Assembly (NCBI RefSeq): GCF_046197875.1 | Contig: NZ_CP166991.1 | Span: 1,550,001-1,614,000, forward strand | DNA from: Methanobrevibacter_A acididurans | GTDB taxonomy: Archaea > Methanobacteriota > Methanobacteria > Methanobacteriales > Methanobacteriaceae | Reading direction: 5' to 3' | Length of the DNA: 64,000 nucleotides | Notes under the pieces: model-generated | The model's input: only the letters and a program-made list of their open reading frames with translations | Told to the model about the DNA's origin: nothing | Databases searched by the model: none | Made by a program: the position numbers and the translations under genes | Shown here: positions 25,459-33,336 of the stretch, one piece after another | Layout: each line of letters begins with the position of its first letter | Position numbering within the stretch: the stretch's first letter is position 1

Positions 25459-26472
25459 TTAAGGAATTTTAATTAATCTTGCTTTCCTATACTTTACAAA
25501 AATTTTTGCATTATCCCTTGGCATTACAACAATGTCTTGAGAAAAAAAAGGACCATAAACTTTTTCATCGACCCCAATTATTGGTTCTACATCTTTGAAA
25601 ATGAGTAATGTGTCATTTATAGAGTTTTGATTAATATTTTTTGAATAATTATTATATTCCTCTTGAGTCTCTTCGTTAAAATCTACAAATTGATTATCAA
25701 TTCTATTTAAAATATCAGATAAATTAGAATTTTCTTGCTGAGTAGATTTATTATTTTTTATTTCATTTTCTTTATTTAAATCAGAATTTTTGGATTGATT
25801 TTTTAATAAATTAGAATTACTTTTTCGTAATTGCTTTTCAATGGGTTCAAACTTTTCATCAGATAAAACTTTAGCATTTTTAATTTTTTGAAGTTCATCT
25901 AAAACTTCATCATTTTTAAAATTTTTGGAATTTTCTGAATTTTTAAAATCACTGCTTTGTTTATTATTTTCTTTTTCATTTAAAGTATTAATTTCTTTTA
26001 AAGATTCACCTGAAGCTTTTTTTACATTATTAGATTTAAATTCTATATTATCTTCTTTATCTTCTAATTCTTCAGTAAATTTATCCAAAGATATATTTCC
26101 CCTATGATCCCTTAAAGTATCAATTAATGAAAAATATAAAGTTTCTTCTTCTTTAGTTAAATTTAAAGGAGTTGTATCAAGAAAATCAAATTGGGGTTTT
26201 CCTTTTTTAAATAAATGATATGACCTATGAATATTCATTAATGCAGCTTCAGTTATTTTATGTTCTCTGCGTTCACATATTTCTGTAGCAATTCTTTGAG
26301 CATCTTTTAAAAGGTATTGTTTATCTGAAAAAGGATCCGGACCTACAGTGGTTTTAAGTTCATTAATATAATTATTAACATTTTTATAAAAATTATCTCC
26401 TACTCTAGCTAAAGAACTATTATTTCGCTCTTTTTTCTGAATTTGACGTAAAGTTTGAAAAAATTCTTCCAC
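25459..26472 (-). CDS. DNA replication GINS subunit, Gins51 type with long linker
   Basis: GINS joins MCM and a GAN/Cdc45-like nuclease in the archaeal replicative helicase. The N-terminal 140 residues are helical, with KDAQRIATEICERREHKI typical of the Gins51 A domain, and the C-terminal 50 residues form the small B domain (FKDVEPIIGVDEKVYGPF, then DIVVMPRDNAKIFVKY). Between them lies about 130 residues of Asn/Lys/Ser/Glu-rich low-complexity sequence, making the protein 337 residues, clearly longer than the roughly 200 of most archaeal Gins51. It starts with GTG at 26472 behind GAGAGGAT. It is immediately downstream of the clamp gene pcn, the conserved order. Confidence 0.85.
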   Translation of the reverse strand: MEEFFQTLRQIQKKERNNSSLARVGDNFYKNVNNYINELKTTVGPDPFSDKQYLLKDAQRIATEICERREHKITEAALMNIHRSYHLFKKGKPQFDFLDTTPLNLTKEEETLYFSLIDTLRDHRGNISLDKFTEELEDKEDNIEFKSNNVKKASGESLKEINTLNEKENNKQSSDFKNSENSKNFKNDEVLDELQKIKNAKVLSDEKFEPIEKQLRKSNSNLLKNQSKNSDLNKENEIKNNKSTQQENSNLSDILNRIDNQFVDFNEETQEEYNNYSKNINQNSINDTLLIFKDVEPIIGVDEKVYGPFFSQDIVVMPRDNAKIFVKYRKARLIKIP

Positions 26473-26566
26473 TATAATCCTCTCTAATTAATTTATTAAA
26501 TAAAAAATAATTTTATGAAAATATGTAAAAAAATAAGTAAAAAAAGTTAAAAAATAGAAAACGAAA

Positions 26567-27301
26567 TTAATCGTCCGCTTCTATTCTAGGAGCAAGTAAA
26601 AAACTAAGCTCTCCATCTTCTGAGACCATTTTAAGACTTAAATGTAAAGGCATATCATTTCCAAGTTTAATGGTTGCAACATCTGAAAATTTATCAGCTT
26701 TTAACATTTCTCTTATTTTTTCTAATGAAAAAATAGATTTTGCTTCTGTATCAATTTTTTCACCATGTAAATATTCTATGTTTGCATCCCCAAATTCACC
26801 TTCAGCTGATGCTCTAAATTTTTCAGAATCAACAATTAAAGCTATTTTATCAGAGAATATATCCATATCTTGAATAGAATCTTTTAGAAGAGCGAAAGGA
26901 ATATCAAACTTAGTAGGGTGCTCTAATTCTGGAGGAGAAGGAGCTTCATACTCCATATCAATTAGTCTAATCTTAAAAGTTCTCTTAGCTTCACCTTCAA
27001 AGGTAATAATAAAATTTCCTTCATCTAATGACATTATCACACGATCATTAGATTTAGAACGTTTTAATACCTTCATTAATTCATCAGTATCTATATTAAT
27101 CTTTTCAGGTTCATCGCAAACATATTCATCAAATAAACTTGCCTTTAACTCTAAATGCACAAATGTGATATGACTACGATCTAAGGCATCCAAACGGATA
27201 CCTTCACTATCAGTTTGTATTTGCACTTCATCAACAATGGAAGATATTGCATCAAAACTTGTTTTTAAAATGTTAGGATCACTTAATTCAGCTTTAAACA
27301 T
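26567..27301 (-). CDS. pcn: DNA polymerase sliding clamp PCNA
   Basis: The trimeric ring that tethers DNA polymerases and other enzymes to DNA. The 244-residue product shows the two-domain clamp: VQIQTDSEGIRLDALDRSHI at the DNA-facing helix of the first domain, an interdomain loop near residues 115-130, and the C-terminal FLLAPRIE typical of archaeal PCNA. Normal length. It lies between a membrane protein gene and gins51, all leftward. TFS and rpoL further upstream suggest coordinated expression of replication and transcription genes. Confidence 0.97.
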   Translation of the reverse strand: MFKAELSDPNILKTSFDAISSIVDEVQIQTDSEGIRLDALDRSHITFVHLELKASLFDEYVCDEPEKINIDTDELMKVLKRSKSNDRVIMSLDEGNFIITFEGEAKRTFKIRLIDMEYEAPSPPELEHPTKFDIPFALLKDSIQDMDIFSDKIALIVDSEKFRASAEGEFGDANIEYLHGEKIDTEAKSIFSLEKIREMLKADKFSDVATIKLGNDMPLHLSLKMVSEDGELSFLLAPRIEADD

Positions 27302-27453
27302 TCAAAATCATCTCTCAATTAAAATTCAACAAAAGACCAATTAACTAATTAATTAGTCAACAAATAAGTTAATATTAAAATATAATATTATGATACTATA
27401 ATTTAGTTTTTCATCTTATATAAATTTTTAAAAAAATAAAAATATAAAATTTA

Positions 27454-28062
27454 TTATTTTTCATCATCAAAAGATTCAGATTTCTTAACTAAATTATCCA
27501 CAGAATCTAAAGCTTCCTCAAATGAAACTGAATTATTATTAACACTTGAATCTTTTTTATCAACACGTTTTTCAGTAAAAGAAACCTTATTTTCTTTTTT
27601 AGAAGAATTTGAGTTAAAATCTATATTTTTATTTATTTTTTCGAAATTAAAAATTGATTTAAAATCATTTTTAATTTTTCCATTTTTAGAATTTATAGTA
27701 TCGTTAGAATCAGAAGAATTAATATTAGATTTTGGATTAGTAGAAATATCAGATTTTTTAGAATCAGAAAAATCATCTGTCTCCTCAATATTTTTTATAT
27801 TATCAAAAGTTTTGCCTAAAGAATTTTTAGACGAAAAATTTATAAAAAATGATATAGCTAAAATGATAAAACCTAAAATAATCAAAAATACAGAAGATGT
27901 AGCTGTTTCACCAGATAAAACATTATCCACTACTTTATCTGAACTAGTTCCAAAAAGGTAAACACCTAATACAACAAATAGAATACCAATTACTATTGTA
28001 ATAAATGTTATTAAAAAAGATTTATTAATATATTTATTAAAAAATTTATTAGAACTTTTCAA
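27454..28062 (-). CDS. Two-helix membrane protein with charged low-complexity tail, function unknown
   Basis: A protein of about 202 residues with two hydrophobic segments, FLITFITIVIGILFVVLGVY and VFLIILGFIILAISFFI, near residues 15-75, followed by about 120 residues rich in Ser, Asn, Lys and Asp. I do not recognise a family. The only standard in-frame start is TTG at 28062, without a ribosome site, yet the frame stays open for 34 more codons (to 28164) with protein-like, acidic sequence and begins right after a stop. It lies between tfs and pcn on the same strand. Confidence 0.6.
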   Translation of the reverse strand: MKSSNKFFNKYINKSFLITFITIVIGILFVVLGVYLFGTSSDKVVDNVLSGETATSSVFLIILGFIILAISFFINFSSKNSLGKTFDNIKNIEETDDFSDSKKSDISTNPKSNINSSDSNDTINSKNGKIKNDFKSIFNFEKINKNIDFNSNSSKKENKVSFTEKRVDKKDSSVNNNSVSFEEALDSVDNLVKKSESFDDEK

Positions 28063-28188
28063 GATAGGTATTTCTGTATCTGAATCTTTAAAATTTTCTT
28101 CAGATTTAGGATTCTCTCCTTCATTTAAGTTATTATTGGATTTTTCCTTAATAATATCCCAAGATTATAAATTTAATTAATAAAAATT

Positions 28189-28503
28189 TTAGTCGTATTC
28201 TCTCCAAGTATGCTTACACTTTAAACATTTGAAAAATCTTGTAGGAGCTTCATCAGCACTACGAGTTTGTTGTAACCACCATTCTGCTTTACCATGTCCA
28301 CATTCAGGACATATAACATTGGTGGTTGGACGAGTAGTGACATTTCCATCAGTCATGACAACAGTATCTTTAGTATTAATTTCTTCAGACACTTTTTCAT
28401 ATTCATTGCCTTTTTTTAAAGTTTTTGTTTCGCCACAAGTTTTACATTCAAGTTTATCGCCATTTGGAAGCATCATTCCTCCACATTTCGGACAAAAATC
28501 CAT
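28189..28503 (-). CDS. tfs: Transcription factor S (TFIIS-like cleavage factor)
   Basis: TFS stimulates RNA cleavage by backtracked archaeal RNA polymerase. The 104-residue protein has an N-terminal zinc ribbon (FCPKCGGMMLPNG, LECKTCGE) as in subunit Rpb9 and a C-terminal TFIIS ribbon with CPECGHGKAEWWLQQTRSADE, where Asp-Glu is the catalytic acidic pair, then FFKCLKCKHTWREYD. Full length. GGAGG precedes the ATG. The gene is in the leftward replication-transcription cluster downstream of rpoL. Confidence 0.96.
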   Translation of the reverse strand: MDFCPKCGGMMLPNGDKLECKTCGETKTLKKGNEYEKVSEEINTKDTVVMTDGNVTTRPTTNVICPECGHGKAEWWLQQTRSADEAPTRFFKCLKCKHTWREYD

Positions 28504-28669
28504 AATTTACCTCCAATATAATGATATTAATTAAAAATTTTTGATTTTTATTAAACCTTTAAAGTAAGATTTAATTATATTACTTATTTGTTATAATTAC
28601 TAATATTTAAAGTTAATTTTATTTCATTTTAAAAAAATTAAGAAAAATAAAAAAATTAGTATGAAAAAA

Positions 28670-29083
28670 TTAATTCAAATAATCAAATATATCATGTAAA
28701 ATTTGTTTATGATCAAAAGCTAAGTCAATATTACGTAAATCTTCAAATGAAAATATTTTAATTTCCTTAGCATCATCATCTGCACATCGCATATTCATGT
28801 CCCCTTCAGCCAAATACACAACCGTGATTGTATGGCCCCTAGGATCTCTTAAAGGATCTGAATAAACTTTAAATTGTTTTTTCAAATTGACATCAATACT
28901 AGTTTCTTCTTTAGCTTCACGAATTGCAGCATTTTCAGTAGTTTCACCATAATCAACAAAACCACCTGGAAATGCCCAACAATCTTTAAAAGGATTATTT
29001 TTACGTTTAATAAGAATAAAATCTTTATTTTCATTATAAATAAAAATATCAACAGTTATTGATGGTTTTTTATGATAGGACAT
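28670..29083 (-). CDS. Nudix hydrolase, ADP-ribose pyrophosphatase-like
   Basis: A 137-residue Nudix enzyme, which hydrolyses a nucleoside diphosphate linked to another moiety. The Nudix box runs from GGFVDYGETTENAA to REAKEETSI, with the metal-binding REAKEE complete. The preceding PFKDCWAFPGG and the SDPLRDPRGHTITVVYLA segment resemble archaeal ADP-ribose pyrophosphatases, but the substrate cannot be fixed by eye. GAGG lies upstream of the ATG. The gene begins 16 bp after rpoL ends, so it is probably co-transcribed with csl4 and rpoL. Confidence 0.87.
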   Translation of the reverse strand: MSYHKKPSITVDIFIYNENKDFILIKRKNNPFKDCWAFPGGFVDYGETTENAAIREAKEETSIDVNLKKQFKVYSDPLRDPRGHTITVVYLAEGDMNMRCADDDAKEIKIFSFEDLRNIDLAFDHKQILHDIFDYLN

Positions 29084-29099
29084 TAAACCATGCCTCAGA

Positions 29100-29372
29100 T
29101 TAAATAGATTCTACTAATGCTTTAAAATCATTAGATTCATCTTTTAAATGATTAGCTGCTTTAACAAGAGAATTTCTAGGTCTTTTAGTTCTTTTAGTTT
29201 TAATAGTCATATGTGGTTCACCTATTATTGGGTGATCTATTCCATAAACAGCATATTCCACATCATCATCTTCCATTAAATATTTTCTTAGTACATTACA
29301 AATAGTATGGTCTTCACCATGTATTATAATTTCAAGTTCTAGTGTTTTATCAGTTACAATTTCAATTTCCAT
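29100..29372 (-). CDS. rpoL: DNA-directed RNA polymerase subunit Rpo11 (L)
   Basis: Subunit L pairs with subunit D to form the assembly platform of archaeal RNA polymerase. The 90-residue product starts MEIEIVTDKTLELEIIIHGE at ATG 29372 and has GEDHTICNVLRKYLMEDDDVEYAVYGIDHP in two adjoining halves, the alpha-like dimer motif. An open frame extends upstream to 29468 but overlaps csl4 and adds sequence foreign to the family. It lies 28 bp after csl4 and 16 bp before the Nudix gene. Confidence 0.95.
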   Translation of the reverse strand: MEIEIVTDKTLELEIIIHGEDHTICNVLRKYLMEDDDVEYAVYGIDHPIIGEPHMTIKTKRTKRPRNSLVKAANHLKDESNDFKALVESI

Positions 29373-29400
29373 ATTATCATTCCATAAATAAAAATAATTA

Positions 29401-29967
29401 TTATTCAACATAATTTGAAGATATTTTTCTTTTTTCTTTGTGATTACATCTTTCACAATAAAGTTCATTTCTTTTGGAAGGTTTCATATAATTTCTACAA
29501 CGTGTACACATTGCTTTAATTACTCCACAATTATCTTCAATTGTGGTTAAATCCACATTATCTCCCATGACTTTAATTATTTCTGCTTCTATAATATCTC
29601 CAATTCTAAATGCTTCATTTAATCTATCTAAATAACCTTTGGTGACTTGAGATATATGAATAGCAGCTTTATAAGGTAAAGCAAATTCACGAGAACAGCC
29701 CTTTTTAATTTGAATATCAACTAAAGCCCGTTGTCCTCGAAGATCTTTAATCTGTCCAAAAATAATATCTCCTTTTTTTAGTAAAACTGGACCTCCAGAT
29801 TTAGAAATAACCTCAATTTCTTTAGATTTAATATTTATATATACATTTCCTGATGTAGTTGATTTTATAAATCCCTCATCATCATATGCTCCTTGACCAG
29901 GCAAAAATTGTTCACTAACAGCTAAAAAATCACCAGGCATAACTAAATCTCCAGATTCTATCTTCAT
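29401..29967 (-). CDS. csl4: Exosome RNA-binding subunit Csl4
   Basis: Csl4 is a cap subunit of the archaeal RNA exosome and recruits RNA and DnaG. The 188-residue protein has the N-terminal strand region MPGDFLAVSEQFLPGQGAY, a central S1 domain (GDIIFGQIKDLRGQRALVDI, IHISQVTKGYLDRL) and a C-terminal zinc ribbon (CTRCRNYM, then YCERCNHKEK). Normal length. GAGGTG precedes the ATG. Its usual upstream partner dph2 is now 1.5 kb away because an insertion sequence lies between; TATA-like stretches at 29999-30030 could provide a promoter. Confidence 0.94.
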   Translation of the reverse strand: MKIESGDLVMPGDFLAVSEQFLPGQGAYDDEGFIKSTTSGNVYINIKSKEIEVISKSGGPVLLKKGDIIFGQIKDLRGQRALVDIQIKKGCSREFALPYKAAIHISQVTKGYLDRLNEAFRIGDIIEAEIIKVMGDNVDLTTIEDNCGVIKAMCTRCRNYMKPSKRNELYCERCNHKEKRKISSNYVE

Positions 29968-30095
29968 AATACACCTCTAAAAAAGTAAGGATTAAATAAT
30001 TTTTATATACAAAAATATATTTTTATAAATTATTTCGACAATTTTATCTTAATAAATATATTTATTAATTTAATCTTATATATTAATTTGTTTAT

Positions 30096-30103
30096 TAAAA
30101 TTT
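30096..30103. repeat. Target-site duplication, left copy (TAAAATTT)
   Basis: TAAAATTT directly abuts the left inverted terminal repeat of the insertion sequence and is identical to 31463-31470 at the other end. An 8-bp duplication is the footprint of transposition, so the element arrived by its own transposase. Confidence 0.9.
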
Positions 30104-30127
30104 GGCTCTGTCAAAAATTTAGTTGAT
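30104..30127 (+). repeat. Left terminal inverted repeat of the insertion sequence
   Basis: 24 bp starting GGCTCTGTCAAAAATTTAGT. It matches the reverse complement of 31439-31462 at 23 of 24 positions, the difference being T versus C at position 15. The transposase reading frame ends at 30111, inside this repeat. Confidence 0.92.
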
Positions 30128-31329
30128 GATTTTGGTTTTTATTTTTTATGTTCCAGAATTCTAGTTTTAGTTTGAATCTGTTGATTAATCCGGTTTTTGT
30201 TTTCATTAGTCTTTTAATATGTTTTGGGAATACTTTTTGGAATATATTCTCGATTTTGTTACTCGTACGACTAATGTTAGTGTTTTTAATGTAATATGTT
30301 AAGTTTTTGAAGTAGGGGACTATGAATTTCCATAAGATTTTGAAAATTGGTTCAGGTAGGGTTTTTTGTTCTTTGATAAGTTGATCTCTTTTTGTTTTAG
30401 CTGTTTCTAAGTCTGGAGCATCCATAATATTGAAAATTTCATGTTTAAAACTTTTTACAGATTCAATATCCTCATGTGTTAATTTGTTTTGTTTTAAGTA
30501 ATCGTTTATGTCTCTGTTTATTTTTTGTTTTGTGTGAAACACACAGAATTGGTGTTTAAAACCTAATTTTCGTATTGGTTGGCGATATTCATGTTTCAAA
30601 TCAGTTACAATATATTTACGATCTTGATTGTAAGTAGATTCGCTTAAAAACTTGTAAAATACTTTTTTCTGACTCAGAAGAGGCTAAATCATAGGAAACA
30701 ATAGTATTACTTTGTAGGTCGAATAAGGCCAAAAGATAATTCCACGTGCTGTTAATTTTAACCCACAAAGCATCAAATAAGTAATAACCCGAAAGACTAT
30801 AAAAACCATTATTAAAATCATATTCAAATCCTAATAAAATGTTTTCAACACTTTGATAAGAAATATCAACATTATGGATTTCTTTTAACCTGTGCATGAT
30901 TTTACGAATACTATCACCACCAATACTATAGGATTTAAGGATAAAATCAATTACTGGCTTAGTAATATTCCGATTAACCTCAACTATAGATGACAAATCA
31001 GCACTAAACACATTACCACATCTAGTGCATTTATATCTTTGAACTTTACAAGTTTGATTCCCTAAGTTCATGAAAATCAATTCACGTTCCATTTTACCAT
31101 CTTTAACATTGTGGTGAGACCCACACACTGGACAAACAGCAACACTGTTGCTAAAAATTATTTCACCATTTTTTTCAAGACGAATTAATTCAGGACTCAT
31201 ATCCTGACACCCAACTAACTTTTTAGACACATCAGATCTAAAACCAGAAAACTCTTCACAAAAATCGTAAAGTTTAAATTGTATTGGCTCCATAGTATAA
31301 CATGGAGCTTTTATTTTTTTATTAGTCAT
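30111..31329 (-). pseudogene. DDE transposase with N-terminal zinc ribbon, frame broken at an A6 run
   Basis: Frame 1 (31329-30616) gives 237 residues: a zinc ribbon (CPVCG at 66-70, CTRCG at 101-105), a helix-turn-helix-like region and the first catalytic Asp (FDALW, Asp186). Frame 2 (open through 30599-30111) supplies IVTDLKHEY with the second Asp and SNKIENIF with the likely Glu. The frames meet at an A6 run (T6 on the given strand, 30663-30668): with five A the reading becomes SEKVFYKFLSESTYNQDRKY and the protein is continuous at about 405 residues. So the gene is either a one-base mutant or expressed by slippage or frameshifting. Confidence 0.85.
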
Positions 31330-31438
31330 ATTAATATATTGGCTCCACTTAATATATTAACTTTACTATTTCTAAATCATTATTAAAGCCATAAGAAAGC
31401 TTAAAAAAATTATGAGTCAAAATATTTCAAAAAATAAA

Positions 31439-31462
31439 ATCAACTAAGTTTTTGACAGAGCC
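31439..31462 (-). repeat. Right terminal inverted repeat of the insertion sequence
   Basis: 24 bp whose reverse complement starts GGCTCTGTCAAAAACTTAGT. It is the mirror of 30104-30127 with one mismatch and lies upstream of the transposase start, so the transposase promoter is probably between it and 31329. Confidence 0.92.
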
Positions 31463-31470
31463 TAAAATTT
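31463..31470. repeat. Target-site duplication, right copy (TAAAATTT), overlapping the dph2 stop
   Basis: Identical to 30096-30103. Its last two bases, 31469-31470, are part of the dph2 stop codon (31469-31471), so insertion occurred exactly at the end of that gene without changing its protein. Confidence 0.9.
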
Positions 31471-32476
31471 AATATTTATATTTTTCATGAAACAATATTT
31501 CATCTAACTGATAATTCTCCCAAGTTCTTTTATTTAAAACTATTTCTAGTTCTTTAGGAGTAATTAATGGTTTTTTATACATTTGAGAATCATCAATTGC
31601 AATTCTAGGACAAGCAGTTACAACAAAACCTTTCAAATCAGTATAAGGCAATAAAACATCAGGATTAATATTATCTAGAACAATAATATAACTTTCCATG
31701 CCTTCATCTTTTAACATCCCTTTAATTTTTTTAGCTAATTGCATTCGATATTGTCCTTCTTTAGAAGATACTAATATTCCCCATTTTTTTACTGATTGTG
31801 ATTTAATAATTCTAGCAAACCTAATTCTAAGGATTTTATCTGCATATTCAGCCATGTTTCTAATAGTTCCACCATACGGATCAATAGCCAATACTGGTGA
31901 TTTAGTAAACAAATAAATCCCTAATGGATGAAAATTTCCACTACCCACAAATAAATATACTTCAGCATCTAAATTTTTAATTGAAGAAAAATTACAACCT
32001 AAAACTTGTCCTTTTCTAGTGCTTTTAGATGATCCAATAACAACTTCTTTTCCATGATCTTCTAAATAATCTTTCATCTCATTAAGAACATTCAATTGCT
32101 GTGTTGTAGTTGCTAAAGCGATTTTAGAATAATTTTCTAATTGTGGAAGTGCTTCTTCTAAATATTTTTTAACATCCACATCTGCATACGCTTCAATAAA
32201 CATAGTGGGAATTTTATAATTAATAGGTAAAGGAGTATGCCCATAATGAATAATTAAATCAACTATTCCAATCATTTTTTTATCAGAAACATCACATGCC
32301 CCAAAACAGGGATCTCCAGAAATTAAAACTGTAGCATCAGTTAAATCTTCGATTTGTTTAGCAATAGAGACAGCTTGTGTTTTTAATCCCTCAGGAAATT
32401 GAAGACCCACAGTTTTAGCATTAAAAGATTCAATTTTTTTAATTACTTTTTCCAAATCCATATTATAAATAGACAT
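31469..32476 (-). CDS. dph2: Diphthamide synthesis enzyme Dph2 (2-(3-amino-3-carboxypropyl)histidine synthase)
   Basis: Dph2 uses a [4Fe-4S] cluster and S-adenosylmethionine to attach a 3-amino-3-carboxypropyl group to a histidine of elongation factor 2, the first step to diphthamide. Three Cys in the family positions are visible: GDPCFGACD, KGQVLGCNF and VTACPRIAIDD. About 335 residues from ATG 32476; a TTG nine bases upstream (32485) is an alternative, and no clear ribosome site decides. The gap to hpt upstream is only 14-23 bp, so they share a transcript. An insertion sequence sits at its stop codon. Confidence 0.94.
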   Translation of the reverse strand: MSIYNMDLEKVIKKIESFNAKTVGLQFPEGLKTQAVSIAKQIEDLTDATVLISGDPCFGACDVSDKKMIGIVDLIIHYGHTPLPINYKIPTMFIEAYADVDVKKYLEEALPQLENYSKIALATTTQQLNVLNEMKDYLEDHGKEVVIGSSKSTRKGQVLGCNFSSIKNLDAEVYLFVGSGNFHPLGIYLFTKSPVLAIDPYGGTIRNMAEYADKILRIRFARIIKSQSVKKWGILVSSKEGQYRMQLAKKIKGMLKDEGMESYIIVLDNINPDVLLPYTDLKGFVVTACPRIAIDDSQMYKKPLITPKELEIVLNKRTWENYQLDEILFHEKYKY

Positions 32477-32499
32477 TTTTATCAAACAAACTTAATTTT

Positions 32500-33069
32500 T
32501 TAATCATTCACAGATTCTATTACAACGTGACCATTAACAACATCTAATTTAATTAAAGTGAGAATAGACATCCCAATTTCATCTTCAACTATTTTTTTCC
32601 CTTTGCCTTTTTCAATTACAGCCACAGCAGTATCAACTGTAACTCCCATATCAATTAAAGCATTAATAACTGCAATTAAAGTTCCTCCAGTACTTACAAC
32701 ATCATCAATTAATAAAATATTATCATTTTTATTTAAATCATTGATATAAAGAATTGACTCACCATAACCTGTTTTTTTATGTACTTGATGTTCATTTGGT
32801 AAACCATAATGTCTTTTCCTTATAACCACAAAGGGAATATTAGTTTTAAGGGATAAAGCTGTAGCTAAATGAATACCCATTGCTTCAATAGCAACTATCT
32901 TATCAATATTCTCAAAATTAATTTTTTGGGTTAATGTATCCGCAATTTCTCTTAATAATTCTGGTTTTACAGCAGGTATACCATCAGTAACGGGATGGAT
33001 AAAATAATTATAATTCCCTTTTTTAACAATCGGAGCTTCTTCTAATGTTTTTTTTAATTCTTCTAGCAT
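32500..33069 (-). CDS. hpt: Hypoxanthine/guanine phosphoribosyltransferase, archaeal type
   Basis: This enzyme salvages purine bases by transfer of phosphoribose from PRPP. The 189-residue product has the PRPP-binding loop NILLIDDVVSTGGTL and IVAIEAMGIHLATALS, VVIRKRHYGLPNEHQV in the base-binding region, typical of the archaeal Hpt group that resembles adenine phosphoribosyltransferases. The start is taken at ATG 33069 (MLEELKKTL); another ATG 15 bases upstream adds five residues. A TATA-like stretch near 33100-33110 is close to the start, so the leader would be short. It diverges from ffh and is followed by dph2. Confidence 0.9.
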   Translation of the reverse strand: MLEELKKTLEEAPIVKKGNYNYFIHPVTDGIPAVKPELLREIADTLTQKINFENIDKIVAIEAMGIHLATALSLKTNIPFVVIRKRHYGLPNEHQVHKKTGYGESILYINDLNKNDNILLIDDVVSTGGTLIAVINALIDMGVTVDTAVAVIEKGKGKKIVEDEIGMSILTLIKLDVVNGHVVIESVND

Positions 33070-33336
33070 CTTTAACACACACATTAAAACTATAAAAATA
33101 AACTTTAATATAAATTATTTTTAGCAATTTTTTTTTAACAAAATTTTATTAATAATTAAAAAATCAGTTTTTTAACATATTCTAATTATATAATATTATT
33201 TATAATAAATATGATTGTTAAATATAATTATATAATAAAAGATATCTTAATAGTTATATAATATATTAAAAAATTTAACATTAAATTATTATTTCATTTA
33301 TTAAAATTTTATCAAAAAAATAACACAGTGATAAAA

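Larger units (their letters stand above)
30104..31462 (-). mobile_element. Insertion sequence, 1359 bp, ISL3-like ends, 8-bp target duplication
   Basis: The element is bounded by 24-bp inverted repeats at 30104-30127 and 31439-31462 that differ at one base; both begin GGCTCTGTCAAAAA. TAAAATTT duplicates flank it perfectly. It encodes one zinc-ribbon DDE transposase, leftward, split by a frameshift. Ends starting GGCTCT, an AT-rich 8-bp duplication and a transposase near 400 residues fit the ISL3 family; ISM1 of M. smithii also makes 8-bp duplications but is shorter. The near-perfect ends and perfect duplication imply recent insertion. It lies exactly at the 3' end of dph2, parting it from csl4. 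Confidence 0.92.

Noticed and set aside
28229..28534. Plus-strand open frame of 101 codons
   Set aside because: It is antisense to tfs, whose zinc ribbons and catalytic Asp-Glu are unmistakable.
29373..29468. Upstream extension of rpoL
   Set aside because: It overlaps the end of csl4, adds 32 residues foreign to the family, and the ATG at 29372 matches the usual N-terminus.
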